Shown one piece after another: positions 7,234 to 15,329 of a stretch of DNA of 38,440 nt. The stretch comes from Oscillospiraceae bacterium (GTDB lineage: Bacteria; Bacillota; Clostridia; Oscillospirales; CAG-272). The DNA is taken from positions 1 through 38,440 of the forward strand of contig SVRS01000021.1 of the NCBI GenBank assembly GCA_015064695.1, written 5' to 3'. Below the pieces are notes generated by a model. The model did no database searches. It was not told the origin of the DNA and worked only from the letters and a program-made list of their open reading frames with translations. A program made the translations under genes and the position numbers. Position 1 is the stretch's first letter. Every line of letters starts with the position of its first letter.

Positions 7234-9105
7234 TCAGGAGTATCCGCCGTCGGCGTCGGGCAGGCTTTTCCATTGGCCCGTGGAGATCATGAAATTGTAC
7301 ATCTCCCCCACGAAAGCGTGGAATTGGGCGTTCTGCTCTCCCTCGATCATGCCGGTCACGGTATCGCCGCGGATGGTATAGGTGTAGCCGCCCGCGCGGA
7401 TCCTGACGGTGTACTCGGTGTTGGGGGTCACGGCAACGTGGATATCCCCCGTCTGCACGGGGTGCATATCCGAGGGCATAGACAGGACGCCGTGGGATTC
7501 CACTAAATACCAGAGGTATTGAAGCTCGGCCTCGGTGGGCTCGTAGTCGGTCTTGGCTTTGTTGGGCTTTGCGAGAACCAGGTCCTTTTGAACGTAGCCG
7601 TCGAAGGTGTCCAGCACGTTGGGCACATCCCCGATCTGACTTTCAAAATGAATGGCAAAATCATCGGGGCGGGGGGATGCAAGGGCATTGCCCTCCATGA
7701 CCCGGAACTGCCAGCGGACCTCGTAATCCTTTGTGGCACCGTAGTCATTGATAGGGGCGGTGATGGATATGGTGAACAGATACCGACCGGGAGTGGACAG
7801 ATCGTAGTGGGCCACGTCGTAGGTCACGACGGTTTCCTTGCCGTCCTCAAGATGATACATGGGAAGCTCGAAAAACGTGTCGGTTATGGCGGCATCCACC
7901 CAATCGCCGTTTTCTTCCCGATAGATCTTGAAGGGGTTGCCGTAGCCGATGGAGTTCCCGGTCTTATTGACGAATCGCATTGTCACCTTAGTCAGCCTGT
8001 CCCCGGGGGAATATTCCAGATCAGCGAGGTGCATTTCAAAGCCAATCAACGAGGAAACAGGAGCTTGGCTCTCGATTCCCGTCCAGTTGGAGGGAATATT
8101 GACGTAATCCACAGCGGGGTCGGTCAAAAGGAACACGCCCAGGGCGGTCAGAATGAGGATGGCGGCGATGATGACCCATAGCAGGGGCTTTTTGTAGGAG
8201 AGGACCCCTTTGATACGGGATTTCACATCTGTTTCGCCAAAAGCGGGCGGGCAGAATGGACGGGGCTTGCGGCTGCCTTCGCAGGAAAGAAGGGCGCGGG
8301 CGTAGGCACGGCGTTCTGTATCGTCCATGTCCTTCACCACCCGCTCGTCGCAGGCGGCCTCCATGTCGCGGCAGTAGAGGATATAGCAGACCCACACGAG
8401 GGGGTGGAACCAGTAGACCGCACAGACCAGAAAGGCCAGGAGCTTGGTGACGTGGTCCCAGCGACGAAGGTGGGCGGTTTCGTGGGCGAGGACGTGGGCG
8501 GTGGTTTCGGGGTCCATGCCGTAGGGGAGGTAGATGCGAGGCTTGAACAGGCCGAGGATGAAAGGGGAGGCCACGGCTTCACTCTGCCACAGGGTCACCT
8601 TCCAAAAGGTACGGGCGGTTGTCACGTCGGCGGATATTTTGACAGCCGTGCGAACCCGACGGCGCAGGAGGACATAGGAGACGGCCATGTAGATCAGCAG
8701 GGCGGCTACACCCATAGCCCAGACCATGAATCCCACCAGAAACACGATCTGCAAGGGATTCACGCTATCCCCGGGAGCGGGGGTCATATGCTCGGTCAGC
8801 AGGTTATTGACCGGCTGATCAATGATGGGCACGCCCACGTGGATGGCGGGGGTGTTGGAATAAGGCATATCCGGCGGAATGGGTTCACCGCCGGGGATCA
8901 GGCTCAGAACGCTTTCCAACGTAACGGGACAGACCAGGCGGATGGCCACCAGCAGCCACCCCAGGATGACCACACGGCGGGGGAGCCACCTTTTCAGGAT
9001 CGCGCGGAACAGAAGGACCGCCAGCATGATCCAGGTGGCAAGGAGAGCCATGTTGAGCAGCTCCATGAAGAAGGCCTCCGCAGAGATGGACGGCAGGGAT
9101 CTCAC
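7234..9105 (-). CDS. BlaR1/MecR1-like M56 membrane metalloprotease with non-penicillin sensor tail
   Basis: An M56 peptidase, the protease half of BlaR1-type signalling, expected to cut or trigger cleavage of the adjacent BlaI repressor. With the GTG at 9105 it is 623 residues. Three N-terminal membrane helices (about 20-37, 45-60, 120-148) precede the zinc site HETAH (208-212) with third ligand E249 in DMEAACDE, then a fourth helix (about 308-328). The remaining 295 residues are extracytoplasmic and lack the SxxK/SxN/KTG transpeptidase motifs of BlaR1; they read as beta-rich domains. So the ligand is unknown and need not be a beta-lactam. GTG overlaps the blaI stop (GTGA) with GGGAGG 9 bases before it; an ATG at 9066, also with GGAGG, is an equal alternative start. 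Confidence 0.88.
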   Translation of the reverse strand: MRSLPSISAEAFFMELLNMALLATWIMLAVLLFRAILKRWLPRRVVILGWLLVAIRLVCPVTLESVLSLIPGGEPIPPDMPYSNTPAIHVGVPIIDQPVNNLLTEHMTPAPGDSVNPLQIVFLVGFMVWAMGVAALLIYMAVSYVLLRRRVRTAVKISADVTTARTFWKVTLWQSEAVASPFILGLFKPRIYLPYGMDPETTAHVLAHETAHLRRWDHVTKLLAFLVCAVYWFHPLVWVCYILYCRDMEAACDERVVKDMDDTERRAYARALLSCEGSRKPRPFCPPAFGETDVKSRIKGVLSYKKPLLWVIIAAILILTALGVFLLTDPAVDYVNIPSNWTGIESQAPVSSLIGFEMHLADLEYSPGDRLTKVTMRFVNKTGNSIGYGNPFKIYREENGDWVDAAITDTFFELPMYHLEDGKETVVTYDVAHYDLSTPGRYLFTISITAPINDYGATKDYEVRWQFRVMEGNALASPRPDDFAIHFESQIGDVPNVLDTFDGYVQKDLVLAKPNKAKTDYEPTEAELQYLWYLVESHGVLSMPSDMHPVQTGDIHVAVTPNTEYTVRIRAGGYTYTIRGDTVTGMIEGEQNAQFHAFVGEMYNFMISTGQWKSLPDADGGYS

Positions 9106-9488
9106 GGCTTCTTCCCTCCCTTCCCGGGCTCGTCGGCGGGACCGTCGATGAGACGGAGCAGCTCCTCCCGCTCGGACTCGGTGAGGCGGCGGTGGTTCGC
9201 AAAGGCGGCGATGAAGGCAGGGAGAGAGCCCTCAAAGGTCTTTTCCACCAGCTCGTCGATCTCGGCGGTCTGAGCCTCGCTCTTGGATACCAATGACGAA
9301 ACGGCACCGCCCTCGTTCTTCAACACGCCCCGCTCGGAGAGACGCTTGATGACGGTATAGGTGGTGGTGCGGGACCAGCCCAGGCGTTCCTTGCAGAGGA
9401 CGGCCAGGGCGGCGGCGGAAAGCTGCTCGTTCTCCCATAGGATGAGCATGAAGCGGTATTCGCTCTCGAAAATCTTGGGTGTGGACAT
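9102..9488 (-). CDS. blaI: BlaI/MecI-type transcriptional repressor
   Basis: A 128-residue winged-helix repressor of the BlaI/MecI/CopY family. The sequence begins MSTPKIFESEYRFMLILW, as in the family, with the recognition helix region GWSRTTTYTVIKRLSERGVL at about 38-57 and a helical C-terminal dimerisation part ending DELVEKTFEGSLPAFIAAF. It is coupled to the M56 protease by a 4-nt overlap. The ATG at 9488 has AAGGAG 8 bases upstream; the open frame extending to 9569 reads through the operator and is not used. It probably represses its own operon through the GTCTAA/TTAGAC palindrome at 9552-9567. The regulon beyond this operon is unknown. Confidence 0.92.
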   Translation of the reverse strand: MSTPKIFESEYRFMLILWENEQLSAAALAVLCKERLGWSRTTTYTVIKRLSERGVLKNEGGAVSSLVSKSEAQTAEIDELVEKTFEGSLPAFIAAFANHRRLTESEREELLRLIDGPADEPGKGGKKP

Positions 9489-9526
9489 TGATGACTCCTT
9501 TCGATCAAGGCCTGAAGCGGCGTTTT

Positions 9527-9579
9527 TGTCTAATCTGTTCGACCGCCCATAGTCTAACGCATTAGACACCTTTTGTCAA
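9527..9579 (-). promoter_or_regulatory. blaI promoter with overlapping BlaI operator
   Basis: Minus-strand promoter TTGACA (9574-9579), 17 bases, TAGACT (9551-9556). The palindrome GTCTAA-CGCA-TTAGAC (9552-9567) covers the -10 box and part of the spacer, the classic position for repression. An extra half site GTCTAA lies at 9527-9532, 25 bases away. Family knowledge says BlaI-type repressors bind such TA-rich dyads; binding here is inferred. Confidence 0.75.
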
Positions 9580-9649
9580 TAGGTTTTCCCATTTGTTTAC
9601 GAAATGTTCAACAAAACAAGAAATTTGGAAACTTTTTTGCCAAAAACTC

Positions 9650-9678
9650 TTTACAATTTCATGGAATTGTGCTATAAT
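9650..9678 (+). promoter_or_regulatory. sigma-A promoter of the response regulator operon
   Basis: TTTACA (9650-9655), 17 bases, TATAAT (9673-9678). It leaves a leader of about 135 bases before the regulator start at 9819. The leader holds an open frame for 34 residues from an ATG near 9711 without a clear ribosome binding site. Confidence 0.7.
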
Positions 9679-9818
9679 TGTGAACGGAATAGTCGGTGTC
9701 GGTCACAGAATGAAAATTTCGACAAAAATTCAGTGGGTTTTCACAGAATATTCCCAATTATTGAATATGATTGAATATATCCGAAAAGATATGAGAAGTA
9801 AAAGAGGAGATTAAGTCT

Positions 9819-10511
9819 ATGATGGACACGAAAATTCTCATTATTGACGACGACCCCAATATCAACGATCTATTGAAGCTGTACTTCGAAAGCGAGGGCT
9901 ACGAGGTCAAGACCGTAACCGATGGCGCTGAGGGCATCAGCTACTTTAAAATGTATGAGCCCGATCTGGTGCTTTTGGACATCATGCTTCCCAAGAAGGA
10001 CGGTTGGCAGGTCTGCCGTGAGATCCGTGAGATCTCCTCCAAGCCCATTATCATGGTCACCGCCAAGGGCGAGGTATTCGACAAGGTTCTCGGCCTGGAG
10101 CTGGGTGCCGACGATTTCGTGGTGAAGCCCTTTGATCCGAAGGAGCTTTCTGCTCGCGTCAAGGCGGTGCTTCGCCGTTACCAGGCACATACCAGCCAGA
10201 ACGACGACGAGGTCATCCGCTTTGACAACATTGAAATCAGCAAGCTGAAGTACGAGCTGAAGCTGAATGGAAAATCCATTGATATTCCCCCCAAGGAGCT
10301 GGAGCTGCTCTACTTCCTGGCCTCCAACTACAACCGCGTTTTCACCCGCGACGCCCTTCTCGACAAGGTTTGGGGCTTCGATTACCTGGGTGACTCCCGT
10401 ACCGTGGACGTTCACGTCAAGCGCCTGCGCGAGAAGCTGGAGGGCGTTTCCGACAAGTGGACCCTGAAAACCGTCTGGGGCGTCGGATACAAGTTCGAGC
10501 TACTCGGCTGA
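9819..10511 (+). CDS. OmpR/PhoP-family response regulator
   Basis: A 230-residue two-component regulator. The receiver domain (about 1-120) has the acidic pocket D10-D12 in IIDDDP, phosphoacceptor D54 in LLDIMLP, T81 in MVTAK and K103 in VVKPFDP. The C-terminal winged helix (about 132-228) includes ELELLYFLASN, the recognition region SRTVDVHVKRLREKL and the wing WGVGYKFE, typical for OmpR-type DNA binding. GAGGAG lies 9 bases before the ATG; the next codon is also ATG. It heads an operon with a histidine kinase and an HtrA protease, an arrangement also known from WalRK-HtrC and CssRS-HtrA of bacilli, which suggests cell-envelope or secretion stress sensing. Exact orthology is not decided. Confidence 0.93.
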   Translation: MMDTKILIIDDDPNINDLLKLYFESEGYEVKTVTDGAEGISYFKMYEPDLVLLDIMLPKKDGWQVCREIREISSKPIIMVTAKGEVFDKVLGLELGADDFVVKPFDPKELSARVKAVLRRYQAHTSQNDDEVIRFDNIEISKLKYELKLNGKSIDIPPKELELLYFLASNYNRVFTRDALLDKVWGFDYLGDSRTVDVHVKRLREKLEGVSDKWTLKTVWGVGYKFELLG

Positions 10512-10535
10512 TCCGCGTCCTCCAAAATACCATGA

Positions 10536-10565
10536 CCCTCGGGGATGCATCCGCTTCTCCGAGGG
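10536..10565 (+). other. intercistronic hairpin between regulator and kinase
   Basis: CCCTCGG (10536-10542) pairs with CCGAGGG (10559-10565); GGATGCATCC in the loop is itself self-complementary. With no T tract it is unlikely to be a terminator; it could tune kinase expression or mRNA stability. The GAGGGGG that follows is the only purine-rich stretch before the kinase ATG and is partly sequestered in the stem. Confidence 0.5.
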
Positions 10566-10583
10566 GGAATCATTTATACAGAT

Positions 10584-12188
10584 ATGTTTAGAAGTGTATT
10601 TGCCAAGTACGTCATGACCTTTATGGCGTTGCTCGCGGCCAGCTTTCTGCTCCTTCTTGTCATCGTCAACAGCGTAGCCGGTAACGACGCGCTCCGCGCC
10701 AAGCGGCAGGAAATGGCGGGGGTGGCCTCCGGCTGCGCCAGGCACCTGGCCGAGACCTATCAGCTGAGCGGGATGGAAAGCTTTCGCGACTACGTCCTGG
10801 AAAACACAGAGGACGACGGAGAGGCCGACGCCCCCGTTGTGCGCCTGCTCGATGCGATCATGACCAATTTTGAGGATATGACCGTGTACGTCACCGATGT
10901 AAGCGGTGGCCTTCTTTTCTGTATGGGCAAGGATGCCCAAGACGCTCCCCCCATCGGAACCCCCATTCTTTGCGTTGATTCCCTGCTCCCGGCCGAAACG
11001 CAATCCAATGGGGCGCGGACTTCCCTCGGTCTGTATTCCCTCGACGCCGAAAGCGCGACCGAGACCTCGGAGGGGATCTTCTTTGACAGTGAGCTGCTGA
11101 CCCGGGGCGCAGGTCGGGCCTATTCCCTGCCCATTGAGGACGGTCTCGGCACCCCGCTCGGCCACGTGGTCGTGATCTCCACGGCGGAGGTCTGGAGCAG
11201 CTCCATAAATACCCCCCTCCAATCCTTGGCCGTGGCCGCTCTGTGGATCATGCTGGCCGCACTGATCGCCATTTATCTGATCACCGAGCGGGTAACAACT
11301 CCCCTGCGCGAAATGAGCCGCGCCGCCAAGCGCATGGCCGCCGGACAGTTCGACACCCTTGTGCCCGTACGGGGCAAAGACGAGGTATCCGAGCTGGCGG
11401 TCGCCTTCAACCAAATGGCAAGCTCCCTGGAAAACCTGGAACGGATGCGCAACTCCTTCGTTGCCAACGTCTCCCACGATCTACGCACCCCCATGACCAC
11501 CATCGCGGGCTTTATCGACGGAATTCTGGACGGAGTCATTCCACCCGAGCAGGAAAAGCAATACCTGCAGATCGTCTCCGACGAGGTAAGACGGCTTTCC
11601 AGGCTGGTAACGGCTCTCCTGGACGTTTCCCGTCTGCAGGCGGGAGACCGCAAGTTCGACATGGGCGCCTTTGACGTCTGCGAAATGGGCCGTCAGATTT
11701 TGATCTCCTTTGAGAAAAAAATCAATGAAAAGGGCCTGGACGTGGAATTCGATTGCGAAGAGGAGCGTATGTTCGTATGGGCTGATCGGGATGCGATCCA
11801 TCAGATCCTGTACAACATCTGCGACAACGCCGTGAAATTCGCCTCCGAGGGCGGCAAGCTGAAAATGTGCTTCCGCTGGACCTCGGCCGACGGCAACCGA
11901 CGACGGAAGGCTACGATCAAGGTATACAACCAAGGACAAGGCATTCCCGCCGAGGATCTTCCCTTCGTATTCGACCGATTCTACAAGAGTGACAAGAGCC
12001 GTAGCTTGGACAAGAGCGGTGTGGGGCTTGGTATGTTCATATCCAAGGCCATCATCGACGCCCACGGCGAATCCATATCCGTAGCCAGCGAATACGGACG
12101 CTACTGCGAATTCACCTTTACTTTGGCACGCGCGGATTCTCCCCTTCAGAAGGGGCGCGCCGTGCCCCCCCAAGGAGGTACTCTATGA
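10584..12188 (+). CDS. membrane sensor histidine kinase
   Basis: A 534-residue sensor kinase, partner of the preceding regulator. Order: membrane helix (about 9-29), extracytoplasmic sensor (30-210), second helix (about 214-233), HAMP (234-288, ERVTTPLREMSRAAKRMAAG), HisKA with phosphorylated H298 in VSHDLRTP, and HATPase_c with the N box NICDNAVKFAS, G1 GQGIPAED and the GVGLGMFISKAI box. I prefer the ATG at 10584 because MFRSVFAKYV directly before the helix is typical; an in-frame ATG at 10545 would add 13 residues and lies in the loop of the upstream hairpin. Neither has a good ribosome binding site, so low expression relative to the regulator is plausible. The stop overlaps the HtrA start (ATGA). 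Confidence 0.92.
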   Translation: MFRSVFAKYVMTFMALLAASFLLLLVIVNSVAGNDALRAKRQEMAGVASGCARHLAETYQLSGMESFRDYVLENTEDDGEADAPVVRLLDAIMTNFEDMTVYVTDVSGGLLFCMGKDAQDAPPIGTPILCVDSLLPAETQSNGARTSLGLYSLDAESATETSEGIFFDSELLTRGAGRAYSLPIEDGLGTPLGHVVVISTAEVWSSSINTPLQSLAVAALWIMLAALIAIYLITERVTTPLREMSRAAKRMAAGQFDTLVPVRGKDEVSELAVAFNQMASSLENLERMRNSFVANVSHDLRTPMTTIAGFIDGILDGVIPPEQEKQYLQIVSDEVRRLSRLVTALLDVSRLQAGDRKFDMGAFDVCEMGRQILISFEKKINEKGLDVEFDCEEERMFVWADRDAIHQILYNICDNAVKFASEGGKLKMCFRWTSADGNRRRKATIKVYNQGQGIPAEDLPFVFDRFYKSDKSRSLDKSGVGLGMFISKAIIDAHGESISVASEYGRYCEFTFTLARADSPLQKGRAVPPQGGTL

Positions 12189-13558
12189 GTCAAGAAGAAC
12201 GCACGGAGTCTCTGCCCGAGGAAACGGGCGGGCCCACTCCCTCTCCCTCTCCCGAGGGAAATCCCACAGAATCCACCGAGACCGATGAGGCGACTGCCCC
12301 CGTCGCTCCCGAAAAGACGGCGGAGGAGGTGCAAGCCTCTGAGTCCGCGCCCGTTTACCGCTGGACCTACGCCGGGCAAGCGGCTTACGAATCCGCCTCC
12401 GCCACCGCCAAGCACCGCAAGGGAATCCTGATCTACGCGCTGATCATGACGGGCGTATTCCTCATCAGCTTCGCCATGCTCGTTGCCGTCCTGGCCGCGG
12501 GACAGGGCGGATACACGGGGATCGGCGTAACCCGCCCCGGCATCCTTGAGAACGACAGCGAGGCCGTACAGGGCGTGGAGCAGGCCAAGCACTCCGTGGT
12601 CGTGATCGAAACCAAGACCGCCACGGGCGGCGGCACCGGAACGGGCATCATCATGACCGCCGACGGATATATTGCCACCAATCACCACGTCATCGAGGGG
12701 GCAGAGATCATCCGCGTGACCTTCTACGACGGACGGGTCATGGAGGCCAAGCTGGTGGGCTCCTCCGAAATGGACGATCTGGGTGTCATCAAGGTAGCCG
12801 CCACGGGCTTGCCCGCCGCCACCTTTGCCGACTCGGATTACTGCTACGTGGGACAAACGGTGTACGCCATCGGCACGCCTGCAGGCCCGGATTTCGGTTG
12901 GACCACCACCAAGGGCATCATCTCCTACAAGAACCGCGAGGTCAAGATGTACGCCACCGACGGCACGCTGCAAAAAAAGCTCCGCTTGCTGCAGACCGAT
13001 GCCAACGTCAACCCCGGAAACTCCGGTGGCCCTCTGATCAACACGGCGGGAGAGGTCGTGGGTGTGGTATCCATGAAGCTTTCGGACGGCTTTGAGGGCA
13101 TCGGCTTCGCCATCCCCTCGGATGGTGCCGTGGAGATCCTCAACGCCATCGTCAAGTACGGCAACGCCGACAGCATCAATTCTTCCCTGTCCCACAAGCG
13201 CCCCATGCTGGGCATCACGGGCATCTACCTGCTCAACAACGTCTACTATCTGCCCACCGAAACGGGAGTCCAGATGGTCGAGGAGGATGAGCTGGATCAA
13301 TACGACCGATCCGAGCTGATCCGGACGCCTGTATCCGGCATCTACGTCATGGGCTTTGCCGACGGCATGGATGCTGCAACCAAAATGCAGATTGGGGACA
13401 TCATCACTGCCGCCCAGGGAGAAACCATCGAATCCATGGAGCATTTGATCGGGATCATCAACGAATATTACGCAGGCGACAAAGTGACCCTCACCGTCTA
13501 CCGAGGCGGACGGTATATCCCCGTGGATATCGTTCTTTCGGCGCAGTCCGGCTCCTGA
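12185..13558 (+). CDS. membrane-anchored HtrA/DegP-like serine protease
   Basis: A trypsin-like HtrA protease of 457 residues that degrades or refolds misfolded exported proteins. Residues 1-79 are a cytoplasmic, Glu/Pro/Ser/Thr-rich tail; 80-104 are the membrane anchor; the protease domain (about 125-335) shows the catalytic triad H168 in TNHHVI, D198 in MDDLGVIK and S280 in NPGNSGGPL; a PDZ domain follows (about 365-450, with IGDIITAAQGETI). It overlaps the kinase stop by 4 nt and has AAGGAGG 9 bases before the ATG, so it belongs to the two-component operon. Like other HtrA proteins of Gram-positives it would act on the outer face of the membrane. Confidence 0.93.
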   Translation: MSQEERTESLPEETGGPTPSPSPEGNPTESTETDEATAPVAPEKTAEEVQASESAPVYRWTYAGQAAYESASATAKHRKGILIYALIMTGVFLISFAMLVAVLAAGQGGYTGIGVTRPGILENDSEAVQGVEQAKHSVVVIETKTATGGGTGTGIIMTADGYIATNHHVIEGAEIIRVTFYDGRVMEAKLVGSSEMDDLGVIKVAATGLPAATFADSDYCYVGQTVYAIGTPAGPDFGWTTTKGIISYKNREVKMYATDGTLQKKLRLLQTDANVNPGNSGGPLINTAGEVVGVVSMKLSDGFEGIGFAIPSDGAVEILNAIVKYGNADSINSSLSHKRPMLGITGIYLLNNVYYLPTETGVQMVEEDELDQYDRSELIRTPVSGIYVMGFADGMDAATKMQIGDIITAAQGETIESMEHLIGIINEYYAGDKVTLTVYRGGRYIPVDIVLSAQSGS

Positions 13559-13589
13559 AAATATTTTTTGACATTTTTTCAATTTGCTA

Positions 13590-13618
13590 TTGCAATTTCG
13601 GCTCAAGTGTGCTATAAT
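13590..13618 (+). promoter_or_regulatory. sigma-A promoter of secG
   Basis: TTGCAA (13590-13595), 17 bases, TATAAT (13613-13618), 57 bases before the secG start. No terminator is evident between htrA and this promoter, so some read-through is likely. Confidence 0.7.
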
Positions 13619-13675
13619 AACTCGGTAAGAGTATATATGCGCCTTGCGCAAACATTATTTGGAGGATACTTTAAC

Positions 13676-13921
13676 ATGCCTATTACGCAACTTCTTCTCG
13701 GCGGCCTCCTGGCCATCGTTTCTGTCTGTTTGATCATTGCCGTTCTTCTGCAGCCCGGCAAGGATAAGCGTCTCTCCGGCGCCATTGCCGGCGGTACTGA
13801 GTCTTACCTGGCTAAGGGTAAGGCCGGCAAGCGCGAGCAGGCCCTCAACAAGGCAACCGTTGCTATGTGCATCGTGTTCTTTGTGGCGATTCTGGTTCTG
13901 TACTGCATTGCCGCCGTTTGA
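13676..13921 (+). CDS. secG: preprotein translocase subunit SecG
   Basis: SecG, the small auxiliary subunit of the SecYEG channel. The 81 residues have two membrane helices (about 4-26 and 57-80) with the conserved LLQPGKDKRLSGAIAGG loop between them, where family members carry the QxGK..GL..A.GGG-type pattern. GGAGG lies 10 bases before the ATG at 13676; the longer open frame upstream crosses the promoter and is not used. It is flanked by its own promoter and a strong terminator. In many Firmicutes secG precedes rnr and smpB; here it stands alone. Confidence 0.92.
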   Translation: MPITQLLLGGLLAIVSVCLIIAVLLQPGKDKRLSGAIAGGTESYLAKGKAGKREQALNKATVAMCIVFFVAILVLYCIAAV

Positions 13922-14006
13922 TCTGACTCGTTGTCGATCCATCTCTCACGGATACCGCTCTGGGCAACGCTCGGATACCATCACGAAAATCCTTCGCAGA
14001 GGTTCC

Positions 14007-14039
14007 AAAAAGTCTGCTCCCGACGGAGCAGACTTTTTT
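14007..14039 (+). terminator. intrinsic terminator of secG
   Basis: AAAAAGTCTGCTCC (14007-14020) pairs with GGAGCAGACTTTTT (14025-14038) over 14 bp with a 4-base loop, ending in T6. Confidence 0.9.
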
Positions 14040-14045
14040 CCTATA

Positions 14046-14094
14046 ACGATCAACGATAGACGATCAACGATAGACGATCAACGACAAACGATCC
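14046..14094. repeat. heptamer tandem repeat ACGATNN x7
   Basis: Seven consecutive 7-base units: ACGATCA, ACGATAG, ACGATCA, ACGATAG, ACGATCA, ACGACAA, ACGATCC. It can also be read as three 14-base units. It lies between the secG terminator and the carboxypeptidase gene and may be part of the leader of the latter. Confidence 0.85.
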
Positions 14095-14122
14095 CCACAT
14101 TCCATCATACGGAGATTTCGTT

Positions 14123-15280
14123 ATGAATACTGATACTCAATACAAACAGACAAGAAAAGCCCCTCCCCGTTCCGACGGCTCGGTCCGGGACGTCATGCGC
14201 TCCTGGCGCGTGAAGCATCCCGCATATACGGTCAGCCCCCGATTGGCCGGCTACGTGATCGGGCTTCTGATCATTCTGAGCATCACCCTGATCCTGTCCT
14301 CGGTTCTGTTCATCAGCGCAAGAGAGGATTACTTTGACTTTAACTTTTCCCGTCCCTCCGGCCGCCCCAGCGGCGGCGGTGTGGCGAACAACGACGGCGA
14401 CCGTCCCTTTGCCGACGGCGTCAGCGGAAACGTTCTGCTTCCCTGGGCAGACAACGTCCGGATCATTCCTTCCGATTCCATCTATGCCTCCTATGCCGCT
14501 TTGGCCGATCTTTCCACGGGAGAGATCATTGCCTCCCGCAAGGCGGATGAGGTGATCTATCCCGCCTCCATGACCAAGGTGATGACCCTCATCGTCGTGG
14601 TGGAGAATCTGCCCAGCGAGGATTCCCTTCAGGACGTGATCACGGTCAGCTCAGAGGTATACGAACGCATGAAGGCCGCCGAGTCCTCGGGCATCGGCAT
14701 GAAGCCCGGCCAAAAAATGACGGTGGAATCCATGCTCTATGCCCTCATGCTGAAATCCGACGGCATCGCCGCCTGCGAGCTGGCTCGTCACGTGGCAGGA
14801 AGTGAGGAGGATTTCGTGGAGCTGATGAATCTGAAGGCGGAAAAGATGGGGCTGACCAACACCCATTTCGAAAACCCCACGGGACTCTTCCACAAGGACC
14901 ACAAGACCACCAGCCGGGAGATCGCCTCCATCATGGCCTACGCCATGAATATGAATCTCTGCCGCAAGATCCTCAAGACTCAATCCTTCACTGCTCCCTG
15001 TATAGATGCCGACGGATCAAAATTCAATTATTTCCTGTATCATAATCTGATCGTCACCCAATTTGGCGATCGGGAGGCCATCGGGCTCCCCAATCAGCCC
15101 GCTTCTCTGAACGTGGCGGCCGGCAAGACCGGCTTCACCGACGAAAGCCGCTTCTGTCTTGTGACCTATGCTGAATCGGCAGACGGCCACGGATACGTTT
15201 GCGTCACCGCCAAGAGCGGCGGCTATGCGGAATGCATTTCCGATTACATCACCATTTACAACAACTACGCCAACCATTAA
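14123..15280 (+). CDS. D-alanyl-D-alanine carboxypeptidase (PBP5/DacA-like)
   Basis: A peptidase family S11 penicillin-binding protein that trims the terminal D-alanine from peptidoglycan stem peptides. Of 385 residues, 1-40 are cytoplasmic, 42-64 form a membrane anchor, 75-110 are a Gly/Ser/Pro-rich linker, and the catalytic domain fills 115-380. The nucleophile motif SxxK is S149-K152 (SMTK) and the third motif is KTG at 335-337. The second motif, usually S-x-N, reads S212-D-G214, so the asparagine is missing. The usual C-terminal beta domain and amphipathic helix are absent; the anchor is N-terminal instead. ATG preceded by GGAG about 9 bases upstream. It ends at a terminator shared with the convergent OhrR-like gene. 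Confidence 0.9.
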   Translation: MNTDTQYKQTRKAPPRSDGSVRDVMRSWRVKHPAYTVSPRLAGYVIGLLIILSITLILSSVLFISAREDYFDFNFSRPSGRPSGGGVANNDGDRPFADGVSGNVLLPWADNVRIIPSDSIYASYAALADLSTGEIIASRKADEVIYPASMTKVMTLIVVVENLPSEDSLQDVITVSSEVYERMKAAESSGIGMKPGQKMTVESMLYALMLKSDGIAACELARHVAGSEEDFVELMNLKAEKMGLTNTHFENPTGLFHKDHKTTSREIASIMAYAMNMNLCRKILKTQSFTAPCIDADGSKFNYFLYHNLIVTQFGDREAIGLPNQPASLNVAAGKTGFTDESRFCLVTYAESADGHGYVCVTAKSGGYAECISDYITIYNNYANH

Positions 15281-15284
15281 CGGC

Positions 15285-15327
15285 AAAAATACGGGTGGAC
15301 CGACACAAGCGGTTCACCCGTATTTTT
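15285..15327. terminator. bidirectional intrinsic terminator
   Basis: AAAAATACGGGTG (15285-15297) pairs with CACCCGTATTTTT (15315-15327), with extra pairs in the loop. It has U-rich tails on both strands and separates two convergent genes. Confidence 0.9.
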
Positions 15328-15329
15328 GA

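Noticed and set aside
9593..9818. Upstream peptide in the response regulator leader
   Set aside because: The 34-residue frame from 9711 lacks a ribosome binding site; regulatory role cannot be supported.
12146..13651. Long 501-residue open frame on the minus strand
   Set aside because: It is the complement of the HtrA gene, whose product has a full catalytic triad; the reverse product is low-complexity Gly/His/Asp-rich sequence.
14046..14094. Possible CRISPR array
   Set aside because: Units are 7 or 14 bases with no spacers and no cas genes in the window.
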